Under the pieces are notes generated by a model. The model saw only the letters and a list, made by a program, of their open reading frames with translations, was not told where the DNA came from and did no database searches. The position numbers and the translations under genes are program-made. Positions 1 through 7,011 of a stretch of 45,472 nucleotides of DNA are shown here, piece by piece; position 1 is the first letter of the stretch, and the number at the start of each line of letters is the position of its first letter. Source of the stretch: Dehalococcoidia bacterium (GTDB taxonomy: Bacteria > Chloroflexota > Dehalococcoidia > UBA2979); assembly GCA_019694855.1 (NCBI GenBank), contig JAIBBD010000012.1, forward strand, positions 1-45,472, in the 5' to 3' direction.

Positions 1-1877
1 GACAACACCTCGACATCGAACTGGCCATCGGTCGCCGCGATCAGCCGGTCGGCCACCGCGTGGCTGTCGGCTCCCGCGCGCAACCGTACGAGGTAATCGG
101 TCGGCGGTTGTTCGAGCGTCACGGTGCCGGGCACGGTCGTCAGGACCTCACCTTCTGTGCTCGCGTAGATGCCGACGACGCGCACAGAAGGGAGCGGGCC
201 CGCCCCATCGCCGCGGGTCAATGGGATCTCGTCGCCGACGGTCGCATGAAGCCGCTCGGCGAGCACCGTGCTGAGGGCGGCTTCCCCGGGACGGGCCGGC
301 ATGCGGCCCGACCGCACCGGCCAGGCGGTGCTGTCGAGCACGCCGTCGTACGTGAAGACCCGGAACCCGAGGTGGCCGACGCGCGCGTCCGTCTGGTAGA
401 GCGCGAGCATCGCCTCGACGTCGGGGTCGTTCGCGATGACCGCTCTCGCCCGTGCATCCTCCACCGTGTCGCGGTCGATCCCGAGGCCGAAGGGCGGGCC
501 GCCGATCACACTCGGGTCGCGCATCGTCTTCGCGAAGGTCGCCTCGATCCCCAGGGTGAACGTCGCGGTGATCACGGCCAGGATGAGGGCGACGAGCGTG
601 AACGCGGTGCGCGCACGGCGCCGTCCGAGGTCGCCGACGCCGAGGGCTGCTGCGGGAGGGAGGCGGAAGGCGAACGTCCCAAGGCGCGAGAGCCGCACCG
701 GGCGGGTCGCGTCGCCGCGACCGAGCGCCGCCACGGGGCTGGTACGCGCCGCTCGCCAGGCGCCGACAACCGTGAACAGGCCGACGACCGCCAGCACGGC
801 CAGGAGCGGCGCGGCGATGGCGAGGGTGGAAAGGCGCGGCGCTGCCGGCACGCCGAGGACCTCGGCGGTCTGCCGCAGCAGGAGCGGTGCGAGGGCGATG
901 CCGAGCACCGTCCCGGCGATGGCGGCGGCCGCCGCCAGCGCGAGGTTCTGCAATACCAGGCTGGCCGTCACCTGAGCCGGGGTGAACCCGATCGCCTTGA
1001 GCACGCCCACGTCACGCAGCTGGGCGAGCACCTGCCCGCCCACGGAGTTCGCCACGATCAAACCCGCCGCCAGCAGCGCGAAGGCGGCGAACACCTGCAG
1101 GAAGATCACGTTGAACTGATTCGCCTCCTCGATGTTGCGCTGCACATCGCTCGCCAGCCGCACGCTGATCTGGCCGCCGACCGCGGCCCGCGCGCCATCG
1201 AGGAACGCGATCACCGGGGTGCCCGGTCGCAGGCGCACTCCCACGCGCAGACCGTGCTCCTCGTCGGCGCCGAAGACCGCGCCGGGGTTCAGTTCCCGCA
1301 ATGTGTCGGGCAGCACATACGCAAACGCCGGGTCGTTGATCGGGTCGGGCGCGCGGCTTGCCGTCGCGGCGAAGCCGACGACGGTGAACTCCACGGACCC
1401 GCTCGCGCGGAGCAGGGCGACCTGCTCACCGACGCGGAGGTCGAGCAGGCGCGCGGCGCCCGCGTCGAGCACGAGTTCGCGCCGCCCGTCCGCACCGAGC
1501 CAGCGGCCGGAGGTCACGACGGGATGGTCGAAGGCGGGCAGCGTTGCTCCGAGCCCGACGAGGGCCACCTGCCGCTTCACGCTTCCCTTGCGGATTCCCT
1601 GGTTCTCCCAGGACACCGGGTACGGGTCGCCGATCGATTCGACCTGCGGCAGGGCGGCGAGTGCGGAGGGGGCGGCTCCGGAACTGATGTTGACCCATGC
1701 ATCGGCGCCGCTGCTCCGCTCGCGAAGCCGCAGGTACGGCGCCTCTGAACTGCCCTGCAAGGTGATCGCCAGGGACAGCGTGGCCGCCGCCGCCAGCACC
1801 ACGAGGAACACGAGCGCCGTCTGCAGCGGACGGCCACGCAGGTCGGCGCGTGCCTTGCGCCAGCTCGAACGCCACAT
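1..1877 (-). CDS. ABC transporter permease, FtsX/MacB type (3' end cut by window)
   Basis: Membrane subunit of an ABC exporter of the MacB/LolCE/FtsX class, which usually couples ATP hydrolysis to movement of lipoproteins, peptides or drugs out of the membrane. The frame starts at ATG 1877 and stays open to base 3, giving about 625 residues, so the C-terminus lies outside. Visible are an N-terminal membrane helix, an extracytoplasmic domain, and a helix cluster containing QLRDVGVLKAIGFTPAQV, the typical FtsX coupling segment. A second membrane segment then starts (RRARTAFTLVALILAVITAT), so this is a long duplicated FtsX permease. It begins one base after the stop of the ATPase gene, so the two are co-transcribed behind the PadR regulator. 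Substrate unknown. Confidence 0.9.
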   Translation of the reverse strand, partial: MWRSSWRKARADLRGRPLQTALVFLVVLAAAATLSLAITLQGSSEAPYLRLRERSSGADAWVNISSGAAPSALAALPQVESIGDPYPVSWENQGIRKGSVKRQVALVGLGATLPAFDHPVVTSGRWLGADGRRELVLDAGAARLLDLRVGEQVALLRASGSVEFTVVGFAATASRAPDPINDPAFAYVLPDTLRELNPGAVFGADEEHGLRVGVRLRPGTPVIAFLDGARAAVGGQISVRLASDVQRNIEEANQFNVIFLQVFAAFALLAAGLIVANSVGGQVLAQLRDVGVLKAIGFTPAQVTASLVLQNLALAAAAAIAGTVLGIALAPLLLRQTAEVLGVPAAPRLSTLAIAAPLLAVLAVVGLFTVVGAWRAARTSPVAALGRGDATRPVRLSRLGTFAFRLPPAAALGVGDLGRRRARTAFTLVALILAVITATFTLGIEATFAKTMRDPSVIGGPPFGLGIDRDTVEDARARAVIANDPDVEAMLALYQTDARVGHLGFRVFTYDGVLDSTAWPVRSGRMPARPGEAALSTVLAERLHATVGDEIPLTRGDGAGPLPSVRVVGIYASTEGEVLTTVPGTVTLEQPPTDYLVRLRAGADSHAVADRLIAATDGQFDVEVL

Positions 1878-1878
1878 C

Positions 1879-2616
1879 TCAGTCCTCCACGGTCACGAGT
1901 GCTTGGAGCAGGTCGCTCGAGGGCGTGCGCCCCTCCAGCCGGCTCTCACCCACGATGAGTCCGTCACGCATGCGCAGCACACGGTCCGCTCGGCTCGCGA
2001 CATTGGGATCGTGCGTCACGAGCACGACAGTCTGGCCGCGCTCGTTGGCGCCCCGCAGGATGCCGAGCACGTCTCGCGTGCTGTGTGAATCGAGGTTGCC
2101 CGTCGGTTCGTCCGCGATCAGCAGCGCCGGCTCGTTGATCAATGCCCGAGCGAGCGCGACGCGCTGCTGCTGGCCCCCCGAAATGCGCCCGGGCGGCATC
2201 ACCGCCTGCGCCTCGATGCCGAGCTGCCGCGTCAGCAGCTCTCGCCGCCGCCTCGCCTCCCGCGACGAATGTCCGGCCATGAGCGCGGGCAGTTCGATGT
2301 TGTCCGCCACGGAGAGGTTCGCGATCAGGTTGAAGGACTGGAACATGTAGCCGATCTGTCGGCGGCGCAGCACGGCCCAGGCCGCCTCCCCGAGGCCGTC
2401 CACGCGCCGGCCGTCGAAGTGGATCTCGCCGGAGGTGGGGATGTCCAGCCCCCCGAGCAGATGCAGTAGCGTCGATTTGCCGCACCCGCTCGGCCCCATG
2501 ATGGCAACGAACTCGCCGCGCTCGACAGCGAGGTCTACGCCGCGCAGCGCCGCAACCTCTTCGTCGTTGGCGTGGTACCGCTTCGTCAGCGCGACGGTCC
2601 GCATGAGTTCGGTCAT
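1879..2616 (-). CDS. ABC transporter ATP-binding protein, LolD/MacB type
   Basis: 245-residue ATPase that powers the FtsX-type permease following it. Walker A is GPSGCGKST (residues 41-49), the Q-loop lies near FQSFN (92-96), the signature is ISGGQQQ (145-151, Ile replacing the usual Leu), and Walker B is LLIADE (165-170) followed by PTGNLD, the wording typical of the LolD/MacB/FtsE branch. Its ATG overlaps the PadR stop codon by four bases and its stop is one base from the permease start, so PadR, ATPase and permease form one operon. PadR control of such exporters is common; what induces it cannot be read from the sequence. Confidence 0.95.
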   Translation of the reverse strand: MTELMRTVALTKRYHANDEEVAALRGVDLAVERGEFVAIMGPSGCGKSTLLHLLGGLDIPTSGEIHFDGRRVDGLGEAAWAVLRRRQIGYMFQSFNLIANLSVADNIELPALMAGHSSREARRRRELLTRQLGIEAQAVMPPGRISGGQQQRVALARALINEPALLIADEPTGNLDSHSTRDVLGILRGANERGQTVVLVTHDPNVASRADRVLRMRDGLIVGESRLEGRTPSSDLLQALVTVED

Positions 2617-3155
2617 GGCACTTCCTCCTGGGTCATGCGCTCTTCGCAGAGGTCCATCCAGCGCAGGTCGGCCTGCAAATGCAGCACCGCGCCCTCGATG
2701 AGCAACTGGGTGGTCAGGTCCTGGAGTTTGGGTGCGAGGAGCAGCTCGTTGAGGTCGTGCAGCTCCTGCAGCGCCGCGGTGCGCTGGCCTTCGAGCAGCT
2801 CCGCCGGGGCCGCCAGGCCGGCTGCCCGCGCCAGCACGAGCTTCATGAAGAAGTCCTCACGCAGCCGCACACCGGCGACGGGCGCCCGCAGCCACACCTC
2901 GAGGGCTCCGCGGCCGTCTTCCGTGATCTCATAGAGATGGCGGGCCGGCGCCTCGCCGGTCTCGACGACTCCGTGACGGCGCACGAACCCGTCGCGCTCG
3001 AGCCGCTGCAGCGTCGTGTAGACCTGTCCCACGTTCACGGCCGGCCGGAACGGACTGAAGCGCGCCTCGTAGCTCTGCTTCAGCTCGTAGCCGTGCGCGG
3101 GCCCCGTCGCGAGGAACGCCAGCAGTGGGTACTTCAAAAGCTCGTCTCGCTGCAT
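2613..3155 (-). CDS. PadR family transcriptional regulator
   Basis: 180-residue repressor. The N-terminal winged helix begins MQRDELLKYPLLAFLATGP and continues with HGYELKQ and the recognition region VYTTLQRLERDGFV, all typical of PadR. A helical C-terminal half with ARAAGLAAPAELLEGQRTA should form the dimerisation arm (PadR subfamily 2 type). Translation could run further upstream in frame, but ATG 3155 puts the N-terminus where PadR proteins start and sits directly under a strong promoter. There is almost no Shine-Dalgarno sequence and the leader is about 15 nt. It is first in an operon with the ABC exporter and probably represses the whole unit, as PadR proteins usually do. Confidence 0.93.
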   Translation of the reverse strand: MQRDELLKYPLLAFLATGPAHGYELKQSYEARFSPFRPAVNVGQVYTTLQRLERDGFVRRHGVVETGEAPARHLYEITEDGRGALEVWLRAPVAGVRLREDFFMKLVLARAAGLAAPAELLEGQRTAALQELHDLNELLLAPKLQDLTTQLLIEGAVLHLQADLRWMDLCEERMTQEEVP

Positions 3156-3183
3156 ACCAGGTATGTAGATACGAGGTATGTAG
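3153..3183. promoter_or_regulatory. Probable PadR operator overlapping -10 and start codon
   Basis: CATACC-A-GGTATG (3153-3165) is a perfect six-base inverted repeat that contains the padR start codon. AGGTATGTAG occurs twice as a direct repeat (3159-3168 and 3174-3183, 15 bases apart), the second copy covering the -10. Binding here would block both transcription and initiation, consistent with autorepression. Confidence 0.65.
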
Positions 3184-3205
3184 TGGATTGCAGACGGATT
3201 GTCAA
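3177..3205 (-). promoter_or_regulatory. Promoter of the padR-ABC operon
   Basis: On the minus strand a perfect -35 TTGACA (3205 to 3200) is followed after 17 bases by TACATA (3182 to 3177). Transcription would start near 3170, about 15 nt before the padR start codon. The -10 lies inside the operator repeats. Confidence 0.7.
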
Positions 3206-3253
3206 CTCCCGGGCGTCCGGAGGACACGTATCCTGCGTGAGGAGGCTGAAGAG

Positions 3254-3493
3254 GTGACGTCGAACGGGCGTTTGGAGTCGGAGGCTGGCGCGCCGCAGGA
3301 CCGCTGGCGGGCGCCGGTGCGCTACCTGCGCGGCTACCCCGAGGTGGACCTCGGGCCGCGTGGGTTTCCGTTCTACATCTGCGAGGGCTGCGGCGCACCG
3401 CTGCAGGGACTGCCGCGCACCTCGGCCGAGGGCATCATGCTCGTGTGCGTCTGGGGCTGCGGGCAGCGGTACTGGGTCGACGACCAGCGCTGA
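3254..3493 (+). CDS. Small CxxC-type zinc-ribbon-like protein, function unknown
   Basis: 79-residue protein of unknown function. I choose GTG 3254 because a perfect AGGAGG (3240-3245) lies eight bases upstream. The C-terminal half carries CEGCG and, about 24 residues later, a second Cys pair in VCVWGCGQRY, a pattern expected for one bound zinc or a rubredoxin-like knuckle. The N-terminal half is polar and has no membrane segment. It is transcribed away from padR and ends in a hairpin that contains its stop codon. No family recognised; a regulatory or metal-binding adaptor is only a guess. Confidence 0.7.
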   Translation: MTSNGRLESEAGAPQDRWRAPVRYLRGYPEVDLGPRGFPFYICEGCGAPLQGLPRTSAEGIMLVCVWGCGQRYWVDDQR

Positions 3494-3528
3494 CGTCCGA
3501 CGAGCCGCGGCCCGGCCGGACGTCAGCG
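3488..3528. terminator. Hairpin between convergent genes
   Basis: A 12-base perfect stem (3488-3499 with 3517-3528, core TGACGTCCG/CGGACGTCA) includes the stop codon of the small CxxC gene and stands before the end of the convergent MaoC gene. It has no T-run, so termination in both directions is inferred. Confidence 0.55.
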
Positions 3529-3541
3529 AGTCGGCATCGGA

Positions 3542-3979
3542 CTACTGGCGCGGCAACTCCACGATCGCCACGCCCTGGAGCGGCCGCTCCCCGCGGTCGT
3601 TCTCGAGGTAGACATCGAGCTTCACGATGCCCGCACCGTCCTGCTCCTCGGTGTCCGTGATCAGGCCGAGGGCGCGTAGCTGGTCGCCATGCTCGACCGG
3701 TCGCCGGAAGTCGACGTCGATGGTGCGCAGCTTGCCCTGCGGGCCCATCCAGTCGGTGACCAGACGGGTGAGCAGGCACATGCTCATGACGCCGGGCACG
3801 ATCGGCTTGCGCATGCCGACCGACTCGGCGCCCTCCTGGCTCGTGAAGCGGCCACTGGCGGCGCCGGCGCCGCCCATGTTCATCTCGACGTACGCGGCGA
3901 CCTGTGGGGTCTCCGCCGTCCACTGCTCCTCGAACTCGTCACCCGGGTCGACCTGCTCGAAGTAGCGCTGCTCAACCAC
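3542..3979 (-). CDS. MaoC-like hot-dog dehydratase, C-terminal-type partner
   Basis: 145-residue protein of the MaoC/(R)-specific enoyl-CoA hydratase superfamily, which adds water to 2-enoyl-CoA. The fold shows as an entry segment YFEQVDPGDEFEEQW, a region around PIVPGVMSMCLLTRLVTDWM corresponding to the hydratase active-site helix (usual His replaced or shifted), and strands RTIDVDFRRPVEHGD. GTG 3979 is chosen because GGGAGG lies just upstream; the codon overlaps the stop of the preceding gene. The two short proteins together match the two halves of a double hot-dog hydratase, so they probably form a heterodimer for a CoA thioester, perhaps in steroid- or fatty-acid-type beta-oxidation. Confidence 0.82.
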   Translation of the reverse strand: MVEQRYFEQVDPGDEFEEQWTAETPQVAAYVEMNMGGAGAASGRFTSQEGAESVGMRKPIVPGVMSMCLLTRLVTDWMGPQGKLRTIDVDFRRPVEHGDQLRALGLITDTEEQDGAGIVKLDVYLENDRGERPLQGVAIVELPRQ

Positions 3980-4439
3980 GGTTGACCTCCCGGTGCACCA
4001 TCGACTGCTCCACGGCCGCGACCAGCGTGCCGTGCTGGTTGGTGAACTCGGTGCGGCGCACCACGAAGACCATCGTCCCCGAGCGGCCGGTCTTGGCGAA
4101 CACGTCCTTGATCTGCTGGCGTGCCGTGACGACGTCGCCCGGGCGCACGACGTCATGCAGCTCGGCGCGTTCGCCCGCGTGGAAGGTTGCCTGTCCGAAC
4201 ACCACCTTGGCGTCGGGGCCCTGCCCGAGTTGCAGCGAGTACACGAGGCCGGGGGGCGCGATCACCGCGCCGTACGGCCCGGAGGCCGCAGCCTCATCGT
4301 CCGTGAAGAGCGGGTTCGTCTCGCCCAGCACCTCGCAGAACCGCCGGATGCGCTCCCGCGTGATCTCTTGCGAGCCCAGCTCAAACTGCTTCCCGATGAT
4401 GTCCCGGTCGTACTCGAAGACCGGTTGCTCCGTCGTCAT
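3972..4439 (-). CDS. FAS1-type/MaoC N-terminal-like dehydratase
   Basis: 155-residue hot-dog protein resembling the N-terminal half of FAS1-like dehydratases (MaoC_dehydrat_N). The signature region reads IGKQFELGSQEITRERIRRF, then AVIAPPGLVYSLQL, and near the end GTMVFVVRRTEFTNQHGTLV. A strong AAAAGGAGGG ribosome site precedes ATG 4439. The stop overlaps the GTG of the next hot-dog gene, so the two are translationally coupled and probably make one heteromeric hydratase. A TTGACA box (4492 to 4487, minus strand) lies upstream, but its -10 partner is weak. Confidence 0.85.
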   Translation of the reverse strand: MTTEQPVFEYDRDIIGKQFELGSQEITRERIRRFCEVLGETNPLFTDDEAAASGPYGAVIAPPGLVYSLQLGQGPDAKVVFGQATFHAGERAELHDVVRPGDVVTARQQIKDVFAKTGRSGTMVFVVRRTEFTNQHGTLVAAVEQSMVHREVNRG

Positions 4440-4519
4440 CGTCCCTCCTTTTCGTCGTGGTGGAGCCTCGCCAGCGGCGCGGGCTGTGTCAAGCGGAGGC
4501 GGCCCCCGCCGGGCAGCCG

Positions 4520-5803
4520 TCAGACCTCGCGCAACGAGCGCCAGAATAGTCCCATCAGCACGAAGACGACCGCCGAGACCAGGAAGAAGGCGCCGAGCGC
4601 GTGCGCGGCCCCCCAGCGGTCGATCGCGGCCCCCATCGGCAGGACGCCGATCGGCATCAGCGCGAAGCCCATCTGGAACAGACTCGTCGTGCGCCCACGC
4701 ATGTCGTCCCGCGCGAGCATCTGCACGAGCATCTGCTGCAGATTGAGCGAGACGCCGTGGAAGACGCCCGCGATCGTGAGCAGCAACAGCGCCGCGAGCA
4801 GGGTCGTCGACTGGCTGAAGGCGATCAGCGCGATGGCGTAGCCAACCATGCCCCAGATCGCGATCGTGCCGCGGCGCTTGACGCTGCTGGCAACGAATGC
4901 GAGGCCGAGCAACCCGACGATGGAGCCCCAGCCGATGGCCGCCGCCAGCAGGCCGAACGTGATCGCGTCGCCGTCGAGGACGTCTTTCGCGAACACCGGC
5001 AGCAGCTGTACGTACGGGTAGACGAGCAGCGCCGGCACAGTCCCGATCACCATCAGGCCGAGCAACGCGTGCTCCCGGCGCACATATACGAAGCCCTCGA
5101 GCGGCCCGCGCAGCGGGTGGATCGACACCCGCGCTGCCTGACGGCTGCGGCGGCTGATTGCGAGCGTCAGCACCGCGGCCAGCACGTGCAGGACGGCCAG
5201 CACCACGAACGGCGATGAGCGGCCCATGAAGCCGATCATGACCGCCGCCAGCGGTGGTCCCGAGATGCGCGAGAGGTTCTGGGCGATCGCGCTCAACGCC
5301 ATCGCGTTCGGCATCGTCTCGTTGGTGGTGATGTCGTAGACGTACGCCTGCCGCGCCGCCTGGTTCGTCGTCGAGAAGATGCCGTCGAGCACCATGAAGA
5401 TGTACAGGTGCAGGACGTGCGCGTACCCGCTCACCACCAGCGCCGCCAGCAGGGAGCCCTGCAGTGCGCTCAGCAGCGTCGAACTGACGAGCACCTGACG
5501 CCGGTTGTAGCGGTCGAGTGCCGCCCCCACGAACGGGCTCACCACCAGCCGCACGACGCCGCCCGTTGCGGAGACGGCCGCCAGCTGCAACGCCGAGCCG
5601 CCCGTCAGCTGATACGCCAGCCAGCCGATGCCGATGCTCTGCGCCCACTGCGCGTAACCCGCGCTCACTGTGCTGAAGAAGAGGAACCGGAAGTCGCGCA
5701 TGTGCAGCGACTCGAACGCGGCACCGAAGCGCGGCGCGGGTCTGGGGGCGGGGAGGGCGACTGCGGCGGCGGAGGCGCCGTTGCGCCTGCGGGTTCCGAG
5801 CAT
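4520..5803 (-). CDS. MFS transporter, EntS/MFS_3-type exporter
   Basis: Twelve-helix major facilitator of 427 residues. After a basic cytoplasmic leader it reads FESLHMRDFRFLFFSTVSAG and AQSIGIGWLAYQLTGG, then the loop FVGAALDRYNRRQVLV, which corresponds to the MFS A-motif. This arrangement is typical of the EntS/MFS_3 group that exports siderophores, macrolides or similar small molecules. A longer frame starts at ATG 5860, but a good -10 (CATAAT, 5864 to 5859) would place transcription start after it, so ATG 5803 is preferred. It stands alone; substrate unknown. Confidence 0.9.
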   Translation of the reverse strand: MLGTRRRNGASAAAVALPAPRPAPRFGAAFESLHMRDFRFLFFSTVSAGYAQWAQSIGIGWLAYQLTGGSALQLAAVSATGGVVRLVVSPFVGAALDRYNRRQVLVSSTLLSALQGSLLAALVVSGYAHVLHLYIFMVLDGIFSTTNQAARQAYVYDITTNETMPNAMALSAIAQNLSRISGPPLAAVMIGFMGRSSPFVVLAVLHVLAAVLTLAISRRSRQAARVSIHPLRGPLEGFVYVRREHALLGLMVIGTVPALLVYPYVQLLPVFAKDVLDGDAITFGLLAAAIGWGSIVGLLGLAFVASSVKRRGTIAIWGMVGYAIALIAFSQSTTLLAALLLLTIAGVFHGVSLNLQQMLVQMLARDDMRGRTTSLFQMGFALMPIGVLPMGAAIDRWGAAHALGAFFLVSAVVFVLMGLFWRSLREV

Positions 5804-5858
5804 ATGTGGGACGCCTTTCGATCTCCGCCGGGACCCCGGTCGGTGCCGAAGCAGCGCC

Positions 5859-5864
5859 ATTATG
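5859..5864 (-). promoter_or_regulatory. -10 element for the MFS gene
   Basis: CATAAT on the minus strand (5864 to 5859) matches the bacterial -10 at five of six positions. It predicts a leader of about 49 nt to ATG 5803. No convincing -35 is visible. Confidence 0.4.
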
Positions 5865-5933
5865 GCGGGTGGCGCCGCTGTTTCGCTACCACGATTGTTG
5901 CCCTGCCGCCAAGCGCCGGATGAGCGGACACGA

Positions 5934-5961
5934 CGAGGCCGCGGGTGATTCCGCGGCCTCG
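5934..5961 (-). terminator. Terminator hairpin after the enoyl-CoA hydratase gene
   Basis: An 11-base perfect stem CGAGGCCGCGG/CCGCGGCCTCG with loop GTGATT lies 17 bases beyond the stop of the minus-strand hydratase gene and before the MFS promoter. Confidence 0.65.
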
Positions 5962-5977
5962 GGGTATCGGGCGCTCG

Positions 5978-6874
5978 CTACGGGGCGGTCATCGAGAGGG
6001 GCGCCGGGGGCGGGGCGACGGACCAGTGCGCGATGCCGTCCTCGGGCGACCCGATCGGCATGTGGTCGTCATGGACCTCGGCCCAGTGCGAATGGTTGGC
6101 CTGGTGCAGCGTGAAGCAGGCCTGCAGCGCGTTGTAGAAGCCCTGGTTGTCGAGGGTCTGGTTCACCGACTCCTTCACGAGTAGCGCGGTGACGGTCGGC
6201 AGCTTCGCGATGCGGCGGGCGAACTCGAGCGTGTCCGCCTCGAGCCGTTCGCGCGGGAAGACTTTGCTCACCATGCCGAGTCGGTGCGCCTCCTCGGCGC
6301 CCAGCGAGTCGCCAGTAAGCAGCAGCTCCTTCGTCTTGCGTGCGCCGAACTCCCAGGGATGCGCGAAGTACTCGACCCCGCACATGCCGAGGCGCGTGCC
6401 GACGACATCGGCGAACTCGGCATCCTCGGAGGCGACGATCAGGTCGCAGGCCCAGGCGAGCATGAGCGCGGCCGCGTAGCACTTGCCCTGCACCTGCGCG
6501 ATCGTGACCTTGCGCAGGTTTCGCCAGCGCAGCGTGTTCTGAAAGAAGAAGTGCCATTCCTGGCGCATCCGCGACTCGAGGCCAGCATAGGTGCCGCCGT
6601 AGCCGCGCACCGTCGGGTGCTCGTCCGGTCCGCCGCGGGTGCGCTCGGCGATCGACTCCGGCGTGCCCATGTCATGGCCGGCCGAGAACGTCGGCCCCGC
6701 GCCGCCGAGGATGATCACGCGCACGCGGTCATCCGCCTCGGCCCGCAGCAGCGCGTCATCCAGCTCGACCAACAGGCCGCGGCTCTGCGCGTTGCGGAAG
6801 TCCGGACGGTTGAGCATCACGCGCACGATCGCGCCGTCGTCGAGCGTCTCTGAGGTGACAAAGCGGTAGTCCAT
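5978..6874 (-). CDS. Enoyl-CoA hydratase/isomerase (crotonase) family protein
   Basis: 298-residue crotonase-fold enzyme acting on a CoA thioester. Typical features are MLNRPDFRNAQSRGLLVELDDAL, the oxyanion-hole segment FSAGHDMG, and the second oxyanion loop VQGKCYAAALMLAWACDL. At the place where hydratases carry the first catalytic Glu the sequence reads FADVVGTRLGMCGVEYF, without an evident Glu, so hydratase activity is not assured; isomerase, hydrolase or decarboxylase are alternatives. ATG 6874 is preferred to a TTG seven codons upstream because AAGGGATGG precedes it. The gene is divergent from mutS and ends at a strong hairpin. Confidence 0.88.
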   Translation of the reverse strand: MDYRFVTSETLDDGAIVRVMLNRPDFRNAQSRGLLVELDDALLRAEADDRVRVIILGGAGPTFSAGHDMGTPESIAERTRGGPDEHPTVRGYGGTYAGLESRMRQEWHFFFQNTLRWRNLRKVTIAQVQGKCYAAALMLAWACDLIVASEDAEFADVVGTRLGMCGVEYFAHPWEFGARKTKELLLTGDSLGAEEAHRLGMVSKVFPRERLEADTLEFARRIAKLPTVTALLVKESVNQTLDNQGFYNALQACFTLHQANHSHWAEVHDDHMPIGSPEDGIAHWSVAPPPAPLSMTAP

Positions 6875-6949
6875 GGCATTCCATCCCTTCGCCAAGCGTC
6901 ATGCGAGCGCATTGTACGCCGCGGTCGCCGGCGCTCGGACGGCCGTGCG

Positions 6950-6979
6950 TTGAGGAGCGTCCGCAGGGACGGGTAGACT
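6950..6979 (+). promoter_or_regulatory. Predicted promoter of mutS-mutL
   Basis: TTGAGG (6950-6955), an 18-base spacer and TAGACT (6974-6979, followed by GG) predict transcription start near 6986. The only in-frame ATG (6901) lies upstream of this promoter, whereas AGAGGG (7001-7006) sits five bases before a CTG at 7012. Confidence 0.5.
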
Positions 6980-7011
6980 GGAGGCGTCTCCCCAGGGACG
7001 AGAGGGCGCAG

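Noticed and set aside
60-1748. Long plus-strand frame of 562 codons opposite the permease
   Set aside because: Arg/Gly/Ala/Glu-rich translation with no domain or membrane pattern; it is the complement of a clear FtsX permease on the minus strand.
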